A DNA stretch of 64,000 nucleotides from Pseudorhodobacter antarcticus (lineage in GTDB: Bacteria > Pseudomonadota > Alphaproteobacteria > Rhodobacterales > Rhodobacteraceae). The notes under the pieces were generated by a model. It had not been told where the DNA came from. It made no database searches and saw only the letters and a list, made by a program, of their open reading frames with translations. Positions 54,418 to 63,287 of the stretch are shown one piece after another (within the stretch, counting starts at the first letter, position 1; each line of letters opens with the position of its first letter). The position numbers and the translations under genes were made by a program. Where the stretch lies: NCBI RefSeq assembly GCF_900110135.1, contig NZ_FOCO01000005.1, forward strand, positions 1-64,000. The letters are read 5' to 3'.

Positions 54418-55446
54418 GTGACCTTCCAAACTGAAAAAGACCTCGTTCGCGCCCATCACGCCGCTTTGGCGCGCGCCACCCCGGAAACTGTCGCCGCCAT
54501 TCTGGCCGAACGCACCAGCCCGAATTGGCAGTGGCGCGGTTTTCACCCATTCCACAAACAGACGGGGGCCGATGCTGTGGCGGCCACATTCTGGCAGCCG
54601 TTCCTTGCGTCCATGAAACGCGTCCAACGCCGCGACGATGTGTTTTTCGCAGGCAAAAACCAGATCGACAGCGGGGCCTCTACTTGGGTCGTTTCCATGG
54701 GCCACCTGATGGGCCTCTTGGACGCGCCTTTCCTCGGCATCCCCGCCACCCGCAAAATCACCATGCTGCGCTATTCCGAATTTAACCGGGTGGAAAACGG
54801 CCAAATCGTCGAAACCGCGTTTTATTGCGATCTTATTCATTTGATGCACCAAGCGGGCCTGCGCCCCTTGCCCGATCAAACCGGCGCGCATCTGGTGCAG
54901 CCCGGCCCCATGACCCATGACGGCCTTCTCTACGGCCCCACCGACCCAACCGTAGGCGCGCAAACTCTCGCCCTCATCAACCGCATGATCGGTGACATCG
55001 CCGCCAATTCCACCGCCAAAGATGTGGCCAAACCGCGTGACGCCACCCCAAGGGAGGAGCTCGCGCACTGCTGGCACGATGATATGCTGTGGTGGGGTCC
55101 AGACGGTATTGGCGCCACCTACACCATCGACCGCTATATCGAACAGCACCAACGCCCCTTCCGCACCCAGTTGAAAGATCGCACCTTCAACGGTCATGTC
55201 GCAAAACTGGCCGAAGGCGATTACGGCGGTTTTTTTGGCTGGCCCAACCTCAGCGTTACCCCCACAGGCGGCTACATGGGCCTGCCCGCAAATGGGTTGA
55301 CCAGCGCCGATATGCGCGTGATCGACATCTACCGCCGCGATGGGGAAAAGCTGGCGGAAAACTGGATTTTCATCGACGTGCTGCATTTTCTAAACATGCA
55401 AGGCCTCGACATTCTGGCCCGCCAAGCGCAACTTTCGGCACGCTAA
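54418..55446 (+). CDS. Double SnoaL-like protein (paralogue D)
   Basis: A 342-residue double SnoaL-like protein starting with GTG 5 bases after the permease 2 stop. It is related to paralogue A across the divergent promoter (shared PGPMT.DGL, WWGPDGIG, GWPN, AENWIFIDVL, LDILARQAQ). Its presence in the transporter arm argues that the SnoaL enzymes act on the imported compound. The reaction is unknown. Confidence 0.8.
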   Translation: MTFQTEKDLVRAHHAALARATPETVAAILAERTSPNWQWRGFHPFHKQTGADAVAATFWQPFLASMKRVQRRDDVFFAGKNQIDSGASTWVVSMGHLMGLLDAPFLGIPATRKITMLRYSEFNRVENGQIVETAFYCDLIHLMHQAGLRPLPDQTGAHLVQPGPMTHDGLLYGPTDPTVGAQTLALINRMIGDIAANSTAKDVAKPRDATPREELAHCWHDDMLWWGPDGIGATYTIDRYIEQHQRPFRTQLKDRTFNGHVAKLAEGDYGGFFGWPNLSVTPTGGYMGLPANGLTSADMRVIDIYRRDGEKLAENWIFIDVLHFLNMQGLDILARQAQLSAR

Positions 55447-55532
55447 AATAGGCGCGATGCGGGATGCGAACCGCACCGCAATCCCCTTAAAATTCAGTTA
55501 ACAAAAAAATCAAAGTGAAATAAAATCAATAG

Positions 55533-55568
55533 TTTGGCCAGCGCATCGCGCGCGATGCACTGGCCAAA
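55533..55568. repeat. 36-bp near-perfect palindrome
   Basis: TTTGGCCAG-C-GCATCGCG is followed directly by CGCGATGC-A-CTGGCCAAA: 17 of 18 positions pair with no loop. It lies between the convergent SnoaL-D and OmpA-family genes and could act as a bidirectional terminator or a protein-binding site. Confidence 0.75.
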
Positions 55569-55581
55569 TCACACCTAAATC

Positions 55582-55601
55582 GCGGGGGCAAAAACCCCCG
55601 C
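55582..55601. terminator. Stem-loop terminator between convergent genes
   Basis: Perfect 7-bp stem GCGGGGG / CCCCCGC with loop CAAAAA, 9 bases past the OmpA-family stop on the minus strand. Weak T content after the stem on either strand. Confidence 0.6.
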
Positions 55602-55609
55602 AATCCCGC

Positions 55610-57532
55610 TTACAACAAGGGCGTGATCACCCGCACCCCAACCCGGCGATTGCGCGCCTCATTGGCCTGCGTGTCGATCAAAAGTTCCGTCTCGCCATAC
55701 CCTTGCACCACCATATTTTCGGGCGGAATATCAAAATACTGGGTCAGCGCCAGCGCCACCGTTTCCGCCCGGCGGTCCGACAGCGCCAAATTCAGCGCCC
55801 CCGATCCCACCGCATCCGTGTGGCCTTCGACCAAGAAAACCTCGCCCGGATTGGCATCCAAAAGGTCCTGCATCACCAGCCCCAAATCGGCCAGCGCATC
55901 GACCTGCACGGTCGTCAGCGCGGATGATCCCGATGCAAATGTCACCGCCTCCACATCAATCATCGCCGCCAGTCGCCGCACCTGCGGAATGTCCCGCACC
56001 TGCCGCAAACTAAAGTTCCGGCCCAGCTGTTCAATTTGGCGCGCCGCAATCGCCGCCTTGATCGCCGCATCCCCATCGCGCGGCGAAATCACCACCGGGC
56101 GGCCCCGTGGCTTCGGCAAGGCCGACACCACGATGGGCCGTTCCGGGACCAGATCATCAATCAACAACCGTTCCCCACCCCGCCCATCATACTGGACGCG
56201 GCGCAAAACCCGGCCCGTCGCATTACGGATCGTCACAATCTGCGACCCATCGGCCCGGTCAACAATCGTGCGGGTGGACCCGTCCGAAAACGTCTCCGTC
56301 CGCACCTCATTGCCGGGGCGGCGCAGCAGCGCATCATCATCTTTGAACACCTGATAATTCCCATCGGGCTGCAAAACCACCACCCGGTCGCCGGTGTTGG
56401 AAACCACCTGCTGTTGGGGCGCGTTCGCGGTCCGGTTGGCACTGCTAATGATCGCCCCCACAGCCAGCCCGCCCAAGACCACAAGCCCCGCTTTTTCCAA
56501 GTCAGACAAACGGTTCTTTTTGCCCGGTGCCACGACCTGCGGGGCTGCAGTAAATTCCTGGGTCGCACTGCGGGTCGTGGCCTCAGTCACCACCTCGGTC
56601 GTGCTGGACACGGCAGCGGCGGACGGGGCTGCACCCGCAGGGGCCGGGCCCGCATCCACCAAAGCCGCCGCAGCCGTGGGCGCGGCCGTTTCGACCGCCG
56701 CTGTCCCAGTCCCAGCCTCAACCAGGGCCTCAACCGCCAACAAATCGCTCAAGGCTTGCACTTCAGTTTCCGAAACAACTGGTGCCTCCACGGTGGGGGC
56801 TGCGGGGTCGATCACCTCTTTAGCCGTTTTCAGGCTTGCTGCGGGGTCAATGATGGTGCCGTCTGCCGTGGTTTTCAACTCTGCCTCAGCTTGCGCGCGC
56901 GCGGCCGCATCAGCCTCCGCCTGCGCCGCCGCTTGGGCCGCGATTTCCTCAGCGCTCACCTCAACCGGGGCAGGTGCCGCTTCAGGAACCGTTTCAGCGG
57001 TCGCCTCCGGTGCCGCCTCTGGGGTCACTTCGGGAGCAGCCTCTGCGGGAACCACCGCAGCATCAGCCGCAGCCTGCGCAGCAGCGGCGGCCTCTGCCTC
57101 AGCGGTGGCTTGCGCGGCAGTGGCGGCCTCTGCCTCAGCGGCGGCCTCTGCCTCAGCGATGGCCTGCGCGGCAGCGGCGGCCTCTGCCTCAGCGGTGGCC
57201 TGCGCGGCAGCGGCGGCCTCTGCCTCAGCGGTGGCCTGCGCAGCAGCGGCGGCCTCGGCCTCAGCGGTGGCCTGCGCGGTAGCGGCAGCTTCGGCCTCAG
57301 CGGCGGCTTGTGCGGCAGCAGCGGCCAGTTGGGCCTCAATCGCTTGGGCGGCGGCTGTCAGGTCTGGGTTCGCAGGGTCGCAGGGCGCATCGGCGGTGGG
57401 TTCGCACAAAACCGTGCCATCCACCGCGATCGCGCTGCCCGTATCGGTCAGGGTTTGGGCCATTAACGGCCACGGCTGCACGTTCATCAAAGCAATAGAG
57501 ACGGCGGCCGTAGAGCTTAGGAATCGGTTCAT
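55610..57532 (-). CDS. OmpA-family protein with Ala-rich repeat region
   Basis: A 640-residue envelope protein. The ATG at 57532 gives a signal peptide (MNRFLSSTAAVSIALMNVQP...MA). About residues 65-155 are an Ala/Glu/Gln tandem repeat of 12-residue units (AQATAEAEAAAA), followed by a Pro/Glu/Val/Ala-rich linker to about 330. A hydrophobic stretch LVVLGGLAVGAII lies near 375, then a beta-rich YD-like region. The C-terminal OmpA peptidoglycan-binding domain has VEGHTDAVGS and NLALSDRRAETV. Likely spans from membrane to cell wall, with the repeats as a helical periplasmic spacer. Single-gene unit divergent from imuA. Confidence 0.88.
   Translation of the reverse strand: MNRFLSSTAAVSIALMNVQPWPLMAQTLTDTGSAIAVDGTVLCEPTADAPCDPANPDLTAAAQAIEAQLAAAAAQAAAEAEAAATAQATAEAEAAAAAQATAEAEAAAAAQATAEAEAAAAAQAIAEAEAAAEAEAATAAQATAEAEAAAAAQAAADAAVVPAEAAPEVTPEAAPEATAETVPEAAPAPVEVSAEEIAAQAAAQAEADAAARAQAEAELKTTADGTIIDPAASLKTAKEVIDPAAPTVEAPVVSETEVQALSDLLAVEALVEAGTGTAAVETAAPTAAAALVDAGPAPAGAAPSAAAVSSTTEVVTEATTRSATQEFTAAPQVVAPGKKNRLSDLEKAGLVVLGGLAVGAIISSANRTANAPQQQVVSNTGDRVVVLQPDGNYQVFKDDDALLRRPGNEVRTETFSDGSTRTIVDRADGSQIVTIRNATGRVLRRVQYDGRGGERLLIDDLVPERPIVVSALPKPRGRPVVISPRDGDAAIKAAIAARQIEQLGRNFSLRQVRDIPQVRRLAAMIDVEAVTFASGSSALTTVQVDALADLGLVMQDLLDANPGEVFLVEGHTDAVGSGALNLALSDRRAETVALALTQYFDIPPENMVVQGYGETELLIDTQANEARNRRVGVRVITPLL
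57080..57325 (-). repeat. Tandem 36-bp coding repeat in the OmpA-family gene
   Basis: About six imperfect 36-base units (GCGGCCTCTGCCTCAGCGGT as first half on the plus strand) encoding AQATAEAEAAAA-type 12-mers. One unit is shorter or shifted (AEAEAAAEAEAA). Because 36 is a multiple of three, copy changes keep the frame. Confidence 0.85.
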
Positions 57533-57721
57533 AACATACCCTTTCAAGGTCTGGTCGCCACTCGGGTCGCGTTTGCGAATCCCCCAGATTGGCGTTGCCG
57601 TATCGTCGCGCAAAAGGCGGTGATATGCGATAGCAACGCGCGAGATCGTGTTTGGTGCCTTCACAATTTGGGATGTGCGGCACAGCGTTGCAAGCGCGCG
57701 CGGGGTGTGGGATATTCATCA

Positions 57722-57736
57722 GCACAAAGCATGAAC
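57722..57736. promoter_or_regulatory. Possible LexA box upstream of imuA
   Basis: GCAC-N7-GAAC, one mismatch from the alphaproteobacterial SOS box GAAC-N7-GAAC (GTTC-N7-GTTC on the other strand). It ends 15 bases before the imuA ATG, where LexA would block transcription or initiation. Suggestive only. Confidence 0.45.
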
Positions 57737-57751
57737 AAGAAGGGGGTGGGA

Positions 57752-58342
57752 ATGATCTGGAACAGCGCTGATTTGCCCGACCCATTCGCCCTGCGCGCAA
57801 AGCGGGTGCATGAGGCCGAGGGGCGGGGCAGGCGGGCCTTTGCGTGGTTTCAGGCGGCGCGCCACCAAGGCCCGTTGGTTTGGATTGTGCCCGCCCATGC
57901 GCCGGAAATGCCGATGCTGCGCGGATTGCCGCAAGGCGTGGCGGAACGGCTGCACCTGCTGCGGCCCGTGGGCGAAACCGACCTGCTTTGGTGCGTGGAG
58001 GAGACGTTGCGCGCAGCCCCCATCGCCTTTGTCATCGCCGAACCCGCGCAGCACTTGTCGCTGACGGCAGGGCGGCGGTTTCAATTGGCGGCAGAGGCGG
58101 GGCGGACCACAGGGTTGATGTTGGTGCAAACCGGGGCGGGCAGCAATGCCACGCAGACCCGTTGGACGTGTGAACCGGCAGCCAGCCCGCATCCAGACTC
58201 GACTCTGCATCGCTGGCAGCTTACAAAGAACAAAGAGGGAACTTTTGGCGATTGGACGGTAAACTGGCATGGCGCGGCGGCTGCTTTCGATATGGTTTCC
58301 ACGGCTGGCCAGCGACACCAGCCTGCGACAGCGCCCGGTTGA
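57752..58342 (+). CDS. imuA: ImuA-family mutasome protein
   Basis: A 196-residue RecA/SulA-like accessory protein of the SOS mutasome. It retains the family's truncated RecA-like core (GPLVWIVPAHAPEMP, LLWCVEETLRA, FVIAEPAQHLSLTAGRRFQLAAEAGRTTGLMLV) without a functional Walker A. The ATG at 57752 lies after a G-rich ribosome site; an in-frame ATG at 57731 overlaps the possible LexA box. Its 3' end overlaps imuB by 74 bases. Works with ImuB and DnaE2 in damage-induced mutagenesis. Confidence 0.85.
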   Translation: MIWNSADLPDPFALRAKRVHEAEGRGRRAFAWFQAARHQGPLVWIVPAHAPEMPMLRGLPQGVAERLHLLRPVGETDLLWCVEETLRAAPIAFVIAEPAQHLSLTAGRRFQLAAEAGRTTGLMLVQTGAGSNATQTRWTCEPAASPHPDSTLHRWQLTKNKEGTFGDWTVNWHGAAAAFDMVSTAGQRHQPATAPG

Positions 58343-59816
58343 AGGGCCGTTTGCGCTGACCCTGCGGTCGGGCAATAGCGACCATCTGCATTGCGTCAAT
58401 CCGGCGGGCATGGCGCAAGGGCTGTCGCGGGGCATGGCGTTGGCCGATGCGCGCGCGATTTGCACCGACCTTGCCACGCGCCCTGCCGATTTGGCGCGCG
58501 ACCACGCGGCGCTGGCCAGTTTGCGGCGCTGGGCCGGGCGCTATGCCCCGATGGTGGGGGCTGATGGGGCCGATGGGTTGATCGCCGATGTTTCGGGCGT
58601 GCCGCATTTGTTTGGCGGTGAGGCGGATTTGCGCAGCGACCTGCACGCGCGGCTTGATCGGGCGGGGTTCACGGCGGTCAGCGCGATTGCAGGCACGCGC
58701 GGGGCGGCCCATGCGTTGGCGCGCCACGGCGGCGGCATCATCCCAGATGGGCGGCTGGCCGAGGGGATAGGGCGGTTACCGATCATCGCGTTGCGGGTGA
58801 ACCATGACACGGCGGCGGGGTTGGCGCGGGTGGGCTTGATGCGGATTGCGGACCTTATCGCGCTGCCCCGTGCGCCGCTGGCCAGGCGCTTTGGCCAAGG
58901 GTTGGTGATGCGGCTGGACCAAGCGTTGGGCCAACATGCCGAACCTGTGGCCGCCACGCCGGATGCGCCGCATTTTGGGGTGCGTATGACGTTGCCCGAC
59001 CCGATTGGTTTGCAATCGGATGTGATGGCGGGGCTGGCGCGGTTGCTGGACCGGTTGTGCGTCACGCTGGCCACGCACCGGATGGGCGCGCGCCGTGTGC
59101 GGTTGGAATTGCGGCGCGTGGACCGGGGCGTGGTGGTGGTGGAAATCGGCCTGGCCCGCCCGATGCGCGATGCGGGGCGGATTGCGGCGTTGTTTGTAAA
59201 GGGCGTGGACGAGGTGGAGGCGGGGTTTGGCATCGACGCGCTGCGCCTGACTGCCCCAGTGGTAGAGGCGTTGGCACCCGAGCAATTGGGGGCGGCGCAG
59301 GGGGACGCGCAGGGGGAAGTACAGGGGGATTTGCTGGCCGATATGCTGTCATCACTGGGCAACCGCATTGGGTTTGACCGCGTGCTGCGCTTGTTGCCCG
59401 CCGACAGCCTTATCCCCGAACGCAGCCAAATCCTTGCACCCGCTGCGTATAGCGTGGCCGAACCCAGCCCTGTGCGTAGGGGCCCCCATCGTCCGATCAC
59501 CCTGTTTGCCCCCGAACCCGTCGCCGCCGCCGCAGGCCACCCGCCCCGCCAGTTTCGCTGGCGGCGGATGCGGTTCACCACCTTGCGCGCGATGGGGCCT
59601 GAACGCATCACCCCGGAATGGTGGTTTGATGACCCGACCTGGCGCAGCGGTTTGCGCGATTATTGGCGGGTTGAAACCCAAGAAGGCCCGCGGTTGTGGC
59701 TGTTTGTGACGCCGCAATCGGGCGGGGGATTTGAGGCTTCTGGTGCGCAGGCGGGGGCGCAAAACTGGCCCGGCGCAAGCGCCCAAAACTGGTATGTGCA
59801 GGGGGAGTTTGCGTGA
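58269..59816 (+). CDS. imuB: ImuB, catalytically degenerate Y-family polymerase
   Basis: A 515-residue Y-family-like protein that bridges DnaE2 to the sliding clamp and ImuA. N-terminal LLSIWFPRL, palm-like GLIADVSGVPHLFGGEADL, and a little-finger-like middle region are visible. The canonical Y-family acidic triad is not intact, as expected for ImuB. The C-terminal region (PEWWFDDPTWRSGLRDYWRVE) is typical of the family. The stop overlaps the dnaE2 GTG start. Confidence 0.92.
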   Translation: MARRLLSIWFPRLASDTSLRQRPVEGPFALTLRSGNSDHLHCVNPAGMAQGLSRGMALADARAICTDLATRPADLARDHAALASLRRWAGRYAPMVGADGADGLIADVSGVPHLFGGEADLRSDLHARLDRAGFTAVSAIAGTRGAAHALARHGGGIIPDGRLAEGIGRLPIIALRVNHDTAAGLARVGLMRIADLIALPRAPLARRFGQGLVMRLDQALGQHAEPVAATPDAPHFGVRMTLPDPIGLQSDVMAGLARLLDRLCVTLATHRMGARRVRLELRRVDRGVVVVEIGLARPMRDAGRIAALFVKGVDEVEAGFGIDALRLTAPVVEALAPEQLGAAQGDAQGEVQGDLLADMLSSLGNRIGFDRVLRLLPADSLIPERSQILAPAAYSVAEPSPVRRGPHRPITLFAPEPVAAAAGHPPRQFRWRRMRFTTLRAMGPERITPEWWFDDPTWRSGLRDYWRVETQEGPRLWLFVTPQSGGGFEASGAQAGAQNWPGASAQNWYVQGEFA

Positions 59817-62800
59817 CACCCCCCTATGCTGACCACCCTTATGCCGAACTTTGCGTCACCTCCAATTTCACCTTCTTGCAAGGCGCGTCCCACCCCGAGG
59901 AGTTGGTGACCCGCGCCGCCGAGTTGGGCCTTGCTGCCATCGCCATCACTGACCGCAATTCGGTGGCGGGGGTGGTGCGGGCGTATTCCGCGCTGAAAGA
60001 ACTGTCGCGGTTGCAGGCACAAGCGGCGCAGGATGCACCCCCCATTCGGTCGCAGCAGGTGATGGACCATTCCAGCCGTCAAATGGGCGCGCAAACGGGG
60101 GGGGATATGCAAATACAGCCCAACGCCCCCCTGCCAAAGCTGATTGCGGGTGCGCGGCTGGTGCTGACAGACAGCGTGGTGGAATGGGTGGCGCTGCCCA
60201 GCGATTTGCCCGCGTGGTCGCGCCTAACGCGGCTGTTGAGTGTGGGCAAACGCCGTGCGCCAAAGGGGGCGTGTTATTTGACCCGCGCCGATCTGGTGGA
60301 GTGGGGCGCGGGCATGAACCTGATCGCCCTGTCACCCGATATGTTAGAGGATGCCACACCATCCGCCACCCGCGCCGACCTTGTGGCGATGGGCCATAGC
60401 TTTCCGGGCCAGTGCTTTTTGGGGGCGGCGCTGCGTTATGACGGGCGGGACCAAACCCGGCTGGACCAATTGGCGATGCTGGCGCAAACCACTAATCTGC
60501 CGATGGTCGCGGTGGGCGATGTGCTGATGCACCGCGCCGCGCGCAGGCCGCTGGCCGATGTACTGACCTGCCTGCGCCTTGGCTGCACGATCGATGATAT
60601 TGGCACGCAGCGGTTGGCGAATGGCGAACGCCGCCTGAAATCGGGGGCGGAAATGGCGCGCTTGTTTCACCGCCACCCCGCCGCCTTGCGCCGCAGTATT
60701 GATATTGCCAATGCCTGCGCATTTCGCCTTGATGATCTGCGCTATCAATACCCGGATGAGGCGGTAAACGGCGAACCCGCGCAAGACAGGCTGGAACGGT
60801 TGGCCCATGCGGGGCTGCGCTGGCGATACCCCGCCGGGCCGCCACCCAAAATTGTGCACCGCGTGGAAAAGGAGCTGACCCTGATCCGCGAGGTGGAATA
60901 CGCGCCGTATTTTCTGACCGTGCATGACATTGTGCAATTCGCGCGCGGCCAAGGGATTTTGTGCCAAGGGCGCGGGTCCGCCGCCAATTCGGTGGTCTGT
61001 TACTTGCTGGGGATCACTGAGGTGCCGCCCGAAACCATCACCTTAATTTTTGAACGCTTCATCAGCAAGGAACGCGGCGAGCCGCCCGATATTGACGTCG
61101 ATTTTGAACATGAACGGCGCGAGGAGGTGATCCAATGGATTTACGACCGCTACGGGCGTGACCGCGCGGGGCTGACGGCCACGGTCATCCATTTTCGCGC
61201 CCGCGCCGCCATCCGTGAGGTGGGCAAGGTCATGGGCCTGTCCCAAGATGTGGTGGCGCGGCTGTCGGGGCAAATATGGGGCTGGTCGGGGGCCGCCCCC
61301 GATGCCGACCGGATGCGCGATGCGGGCCTGAACCCCACGGATGGGCGCATGATGCTGGCGGCGAAACTGATCACGGAGATCATCGGCTTTCCCCGACATC
61401 TGTCCCAGCATGTCGGTGGGTTTGTCATCACCCATGGGCGGCTGGACGCGCTGTGCCCGATTGAAAACGCGGCTATGGATGACCGGACCATTATTGAATG
61501 GGACAAGGATGATATTGACGCGCTGGGGTTGCTGAAAGTCGATATTTTGGCGCTGGGGATGTTGACCTGCATCCGCAAGGCGTTCGCGTTGATCGCGCAG
61601 CATCGGGGGCAAAACCTGACGCTGGCCAATATTCCGCCAGAAAACCCGGCGGTCTATGACATGCTGTGCCGCGCTGATGCCATTGGGGTGTTTCAGGTGG
61701 AAAGCCGCGCGCAGTTGAACTTTTTACCCCGGATGCGCCCGCGCACGTTTTATGATTTGGTGTGCGAGGTGGCGATTGTGCGCCCCGGCCCCATTCAGGG
61801 TGGCATGGTGCATCCGTTCATCAACCGCCGCATGGGCCGCGAACCGATTGAGGATTTGGGCCCCGCGATGATGGAGGTGTTGGGCCGCACCTACGGCGTG
61901 CCGCTGTTCCAAGAACAAGCGATGCAAATCGCCGTTGTCGCGGCAGGGTTTACCCCGGCGGAGGCTGACCGCTTGCGCCGGTCGCTTGCCACCTTCAAAC
62001 GCATGGGCACGATTGGCGGGTTTCGGGATCGCTTTGTGTCGGGGATGCTGGCGCGCGGGTATGACGCCGATTTTGCCGTGCGGTGTTTCGCGCAGATCGA
62101 AGGGTTTGGCAGCTATGGGTTCCCCGAAAGCCATGCGGCCAGTTTCGCGCGGCTGGTCTATATTTCGGCATGGTTGAAATGCCACCATCAGGCGGTGTTC
62201 ACCTGCGCGCTTTTGAACAGCCAGCCCATGGGGTTTTACGCGCCTGCCCAATTGGTGCGCGATGCGCGCGACCGGGGCGTGGAGGTGCGGCCCATTTCGG
62301 TGAACCATTCGCAATGGGATTGCACGCTGGAACCCCGCCCCGATGGGGGCCTTGCCCTGCGCCTTGGGTTTCGCCAAATCAAAGGCTTACGGGGTGAGGA
62401 TGCGGCGTGGATTGTCGCGGCCCGCGCCAACGGATACCCCGATGTGGAAAGCCTGTGGCGGCGTGCGGGCGTGCATCCCGACACGCTGGAACGGCTGGCC
62501 GAAGGCGATGCTTTTGCCGCCCTTGGTCTGACGCGGCGCGCGGCACTTTGGGCGGCCAAGGCGCTGAAAGCCCCCGCACCTTTGCCCCTGTTTGGCACGG
62601 ATGGCGAGGGCGGGGCGGAGCCGCAGGTGGCCCTGCCGCAAATGACATTGGGCGAGGAGGTGATGGAGGATTATTTGTCCCTGCGCCTGTCCCTGCGCGC
62701 CCACCCGATGGAGGTGTTGCGCCCGCGTTTGGCGGAAACCCTGCCCGAATCCCAGCCCGCGTGCTTGCCCAATGACCGGTTGGCGCAAGCACGCGGGCGG

Positions 62801-63223
62801 GTCAGTGTGACGGGGCTGGTGATCACCCGCCAGCGCCCCGGCACAGCGGCGGGGGTAATTTTTCTGACGCTGGAGGATGAAACCGGCACGGCCAATGTGA
62901 TCGTCTGGAAACAGGTCTATGCCGCGTTTCGCAAAGCGGTGATCGCGGGGCGGTTGGTGCGCGTGACGGGCCGGGTGCAGCATGACGGCCCCACCACGCA
63001 TCTGATTGCCGAGGTGGTGGAGGATGTGTCGCCACTGCTGGGCACCCTTGGCCGCCCCGCCAGCATCCCCTCCAACGATGGGCGCGCGGATGAGACGCGC
63101 CGATCTGTACCCAGCATTTCTGTTCTAAGTGTCCCTAATCCGAGTGTCCCTAAGTCTGCCAGTTCCGCCCGCCACCCCCGCGAACAGGCGAAAAAGCTGT
63201 TTCCCAGCCGGGATTTTCATTGA
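59813..63223 (+). CDS. dnaE2: Error-prone DNA polymerase DnaE2 (ImuC)
   Basis: A 1136-residue C-family polymerase for translesion synthesis. N-terminal PHP domain (YAELCVTSNFTFLQGASHPEEL, first part), catalytic aspartates in EPPDIDVDF (Asp426, Asp428), GRGSAANSVVCYLLGIT, and FPESHAASFARLVY. It is shorter than DnaE1 and lacks the extended C-terminal tau-binding part; the OB fold is near 1000 (VSVTGLVITRQRPGTA). It starts with GTG in a GTGA overlap with imuB. The last ~45 residues are low-complexity Ser/Pro-rich with a repeated SVLSVPNPSVP-like stretch. Confidence 0.95.
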   Translation: MTPPYADHPYAELCVTSNFTFLQGASHPEELVTRAAELGLAAIAITDRNSVAGVVRAYSALKELSRLQAQAAQDAPPIRSQQVMDHSSRQMGAQTGGDMQIQPNAPLPKLIAGARLVLTDSVVEWVALPSDLPAWSRLTRLLSVGKRRAPKGACYLTRADLVEWGAGMNLIALSPDMLEDATPSATRADLVAMGHSFPGQCFLGAALRYDGRDQTRLDQLAMLAQTTNLPMVAVGDVLMHRAARRPLADVLTCLRLGCTIDDIGTQRLANGERRLKSGAEMARLFHRHPAALRRSIDIANACAFRLDDLRYQYPDEAVNGEPAQDRLERLAHAGLRWRYPAGPPPKIVHRVEKELTLIREVEYAPYFLTVHDIVQFARGQGILCQGRGSAANSVVCYLLGITEVPPETITLIFERFISKERGEPPDIDVDFEHERREEVIQWIYDRYGRDRAGLTATVIHFRARAAIREVGKVMGLSQDVVARLSGQIWGWSGAAPDADRMRDAGLNPTDGRMMLAAKLITEIIGFPRHLSQHVGGFVITHGRLDALCPIENAAMDDRTIIEWDKDDIDALGLLKVDILALGMLTCIRKAFALIAQHRGQNLTLANIPPENPAVYDMLCRADAIGVFQVESRAQLNFLPRMRPRTFYDLVCEVAIVRPGPIQGGMVHPFINRRMGREPIEDLGPAMMEVLGRTYGVPLFQEQAMQIAVVAAGFTPAEADRLRRSLATFKRMGTIGGFRDRFVSGMLARGYDADFAVRCFAQIEGFGSYGFPESHAASFARLVYISAWLKCHHQAVFTCALLNSQPMGFYAPAQLVRDARDRGVEVRPISVNHSQWDCTLEPRPDGGLALRLGFRQIKGLRGEDAAWIVAARANGYPDVESLWRRAGVHPDTLERLAEGDAFAALGLTRRAALWAAKALKAPAPLPLFGTDGEGGAEPQVALPQMTLGEEVMEDYLSLRLSLRAHPMEVLRPRLAETLPESQPACLPNDRLAQARGRVSVTGLVITRQRPGTAAGVIFLTLEDETGTANVIVWKQVYAAFRKAVIAGRLVRVTGRVQHDGPTTHLIAEVVEDVSPLLGTLGRPASIPSNDGRADETRRSVPSISVLSVPNPSVPKSASSARHPREQAKKLFPSRDFH

Positions 63224-63240
63224 CCCCGCGCAATGGCAAA

Positions 63241-63266
63241 GCCCGACCCTTTTGCAAGGACCGGGC
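63241..63266. terminator. Stem-loop between convergent dnaE2 and yiaA-like gene
   Basis: GCCCG-AC-CCTT / AAGG-AC-CGGGC: two helices of 5 and 4 bp around a 2x2 internal loop with loop TTGC. Located between converging stops; a weak terminator candidate. Confidence 0.45.
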
Positions 63267-63287
63267 CAATCCACCGTTCAGGGTCGC

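Noticed and set aside
57080-57325. CRISPR-like array
   Set aside because: Units are contiguous coding repeats without unique spacers.
56036-57623. Long plus-strand frames opposite the OmpA-family gene
   Set aside because: They mirror the 36-bp coding repeat in the opposite strand and show no domain. The minus-strand frame has signal peptide and OmpA motifs.
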